In this document: positions 62,727-64,000 of the stretch, in pieces | Position numbering within the stretch: the stretch's first letter is position 1 | Layout of the letters: every line of letters begins with the position of its first letter | Source: Arthrobacter sp. 131MFCol6.1 | Lineage (GTDB): Bacteria > Actinomycetota > Actinomycetes > Actinomycetales > Micrococcaceae | DNA length: 64,000 bases | Direction of reading: 5' to 3' | Assembly: GCF_000374925.1 (NCBI RefSeq) | Contig: NZ_KB895541.1 | Location: forward strand, 1,180,122 to 1,244,121 | Position numbers and translations under genes: made by a program | Notes under the pieces: model-generated | Database searches by the model: none | What the model was told of the DNA's origin: nothing | What the model saw: the letters and a program-made list of their open reading frames with translations, nothing else

Positions 62727-63623
62727 TCAGTCCTCCGGCGGCTTTTCCAGGCTTGCCGCGAAGTCCGGGACATAGCGGAACAGTTCCCGCGGCGGACGCG
62801 TGTAGTTGACGGCTTTCGGCCGCTCCGGCAGGGTCACAGGCTCTGTCCGTACTTCTTTGTAGTCGATGCTGGAGAGCAGGTGGGCGATGAGGTTGATCCT
62901 TGCCCGGCGTTTGTCTTCGGCTTCCACCACGTACCAGGGTGATTCCGCGGTGTCCGTCTGCATGAACATGTCGTCCTTGGCCCGCGAGTAGTCTTCCCAC
63001 CGCAGGATTGCCTCCCGGTCCATCGGCGAGAGCTTCCATTGCCGCATGGGATCATCCAGGCGGGATTTGAACCGCCGCTCCTGTTCCGAATGGCTGATCG
63101 AGAACCAGTACTTGAAGAGCAGGATGCCGTCCTGGATAAGGAGCCGTTCAAAAACCGGGCACTGGGCCATGAAGCGTTTGTGCTCCGCCGGGGTGCAAAA
63201 GCCCATCACGTGTTCGACGCCGGCACGGTTGTACCAGGAGCGGTCCATCAGGACGATTTCCCCGGCGGCGGGCAGATGCGCCACATAGCGCTGGAAATAC
63301 CATTCACCACGTTCGCGCTCCGTCGGCGCCGGCAATGCGACTATCCGGGCAAACCGCGGATTCAGGTACTCGGTGACCCTTTTGATCGCACTCCCCTTGC
63401 CGGCTGCATCCCGACCCTCGAAGATGATGAGGACCCGCGCCCCGGTGCTCCGGACCCACTCCTGGAGCGCAACCAGTTCTGCCTGGAGCCGCAGAAGCTC
63501 GGCCTCGTAGATTCCGGCGTCGAGCCGCGCCTGCCGCCGCGCAGAGCCCTTCTTGTGACCGGCCTTGTGACCGGCCTTGTGGTCGGTGTGCCCCTTGCCT
63601 GAATCGTCCGTGCGATGTGCCAT
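62727..63623 (-). CDS. ppk2: Polyphosphate kinase 2
   Basis: PPK2 transfers phosphate between polyphosphate and nucleotides. The 298-residue protein has Walker A IIFEGRDAAGKGSAIKR near residue 68, Walker B LMDRSWYNRAGVEHVMGF, and the lid-like RFKSRLDDPMRQWKLSPMD. The N-terminal 35 residues are basic and His-rich with the repeat KAGHKAGHKK. The single-domain length and sequence place it in class I. The ATG at 63623 is chosen because the further upstream frame has no coding look. Confidence 0.94.
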   Translation of the reverse strand: MAHRTDDSGKGHTDHKAGHKAGHKKGSARRQARLDAGIYEAELLRLQAELVALQEWVRSTGARVLIIFEGRDAAGKGSAIKRVTEYLNPRFARIVALPAPTERERGEWYFQRYVAHLPAAGEIVLMDRSWYNRAGVEHVMGFCTPAEHKRFMAQCPVFERLLIQDGILLFKYWFSISHSEQERRFKSRLDDPMRQWKLSPMDREAILRWEDYSRAKDDMFMQTDTAESPWYVVEAEDKRRARINLIAHLLSSIDYKEVRTEPVTLPERPKAVNYTRPPRELFRYVPDFAASLEKPPED

Positions 63624-63730
63624 GGTTTCCGTTCCAGCATTCCGGCGCGCGGTTTGTCCCGCCGCGCCCATTCTCGCCGGGCAGGAGACCGGCTGCAAGG
63701 GTCCTCCAGCCCGGAAGCCGCGACGCGTCC

Positions 63731-64000
63731 TCACCGCGGCACAATCGTCTGCTGCCCGGGGCACAAGGTCAGGATCCGTTTCATCGCCTCCTTTTCTGCG
63801 GCCGTGACCCACAGCCGGTAGGCCGCCTTGACCGAGATTTGGCGGGCCACATAGTGGCAGCGGAAAGCCTTGTTCGGCGGCAGCCAGGTGGCGGCGTCAG
63901 AGGCGCTCTTGTCCTGGTTGGCGGGACCGTCGACGGCGATCAGGTTGAGGGGATCGTTGGCCAGGTGTTCGCGCTGCTGCACTGTGAGCTGCTGGGCGCC
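63731..64000 (-). CDS. HNH endonuclease family protein (C-terminal part)
   Basis: The C-terminal 89 residues are visible and the frame stays open at the window edge. The segment NDPLNLIAVDGPANQDKSA, with WLPPNKAFRCHYVARQISVK, is the metal-binding end of the GmrSD/DUF1524-like HNH domain found in secreted actinobacterial nucleases. The first His of the site and any signal peptide lie beyond the window. It is followed by ppk2 after 107 bp. Confidence 0.85.
   Translation of the reverse strand, partial: GAQQLTVQQREHLANDPLNLIAVDGPANQDKSASDAATWLPPNKAFRCHYVARQISVKAAYRLWVTAAEKEAMKRILTLCPGQQTIVPR

Overview
The window is high-GC chromosomal DNA from an actinobacterium of the Micrococcaceae, most likely Arthrobacter or Pseudarthrobacter. 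The evidence is the gene order rne - rplU - rpmA - obg - proB - proA - nadD - rsfS, the order ileS - folC - DUF4233 gene - ndk, a translational T-box ahead of ileS, a eukaryote-like long IleRS, a mycothiol-dependent nitroreductase homologue, an MptB-type polyprenol mannosyltransferase, and frequent GTG starts. Most of the window is conserved housekeeping DNA; no CRISPR array, prophage, insertion sequence or biosynthetic cluster is visible.

Layout. 1-2121: a polar amino-acid (probably cystine) ABC transporter on the minus strand. 2339-16099: two identical tRNA-Ala(GGC) genes, then (reading on the minus strand from the far end) rne, a riboswitch-controlled thiD-tenA fusion, rplU, rpmA, obg, proB, proA, a small membrane protein, nadD, a long membrane-anchored protein and rsfS. 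16581-19416: a plus-strand VKOR-like gene and a three-gene cassette (flavodoxin, dienelactone hydrolase, SRPBCC) lying between two related long palindromes. 19567-25560: ndk, DUF4233, folC and ileS with its T-box. 25686-32900: an EEP phosphatase, GDPD, SDR, DUF488, valS, and a DUF6325 gene followed by a 48-residue Arg/Asp-rich mini-protein. 32901-33451: an unusual, lower-GC gene-free stretch with T/G-tract repeats. 33452-38625: nitroreductase homologue, clpX, clpP2, clpP1 and tig. 38694-49232: tRNA-Pro, tRNA-Gly, a Nei-type glycosylase, rpiB, pepN, OsmC, an epimerase, MscS plus truncated haemoglobin, and TesB. 49409-54672: ettA, a DUF6993 lipoprotein, an SSB, tRNA-Arg, a CorA transporter and a LapA-like protein. 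54711-64000: GNAT, map, AlkD, an MptB-like mannosyltransferase, orn, tRNA-His, an acyl-CoA dehydrogenase, def, a hydrolase, PPK2 and a cut-off HNH nuclease gene.

How the genes work together. The window is rich in translation and protein quality control: two aminoacyl-tRNA synthetases, five kinds of tRNA, L21, L27, Obg, RsfS, EttA, trigger factor, ClpXP1P2, and the N-terminal processing pair Def and Map. RNA turnover is served by RNase E/G and Orn. Biosynthetic functions are proline (ProBA), NAD (NadD), folate (FolC) and thiamine (ThiD-TenA). Two RNA switches (TPP and T-box) tie expression to thiamine and to uncharged tRNA-Ile.

The least explained elements are the palindrome-bounded cassette, the T/G-tract region near 33.1 kb, the putative structured rplU leader, a possible non-canonical nadD start, and several short tandem repeats (7, 10, 12, 14, 15 and 39 bp) mostly placed between genes.
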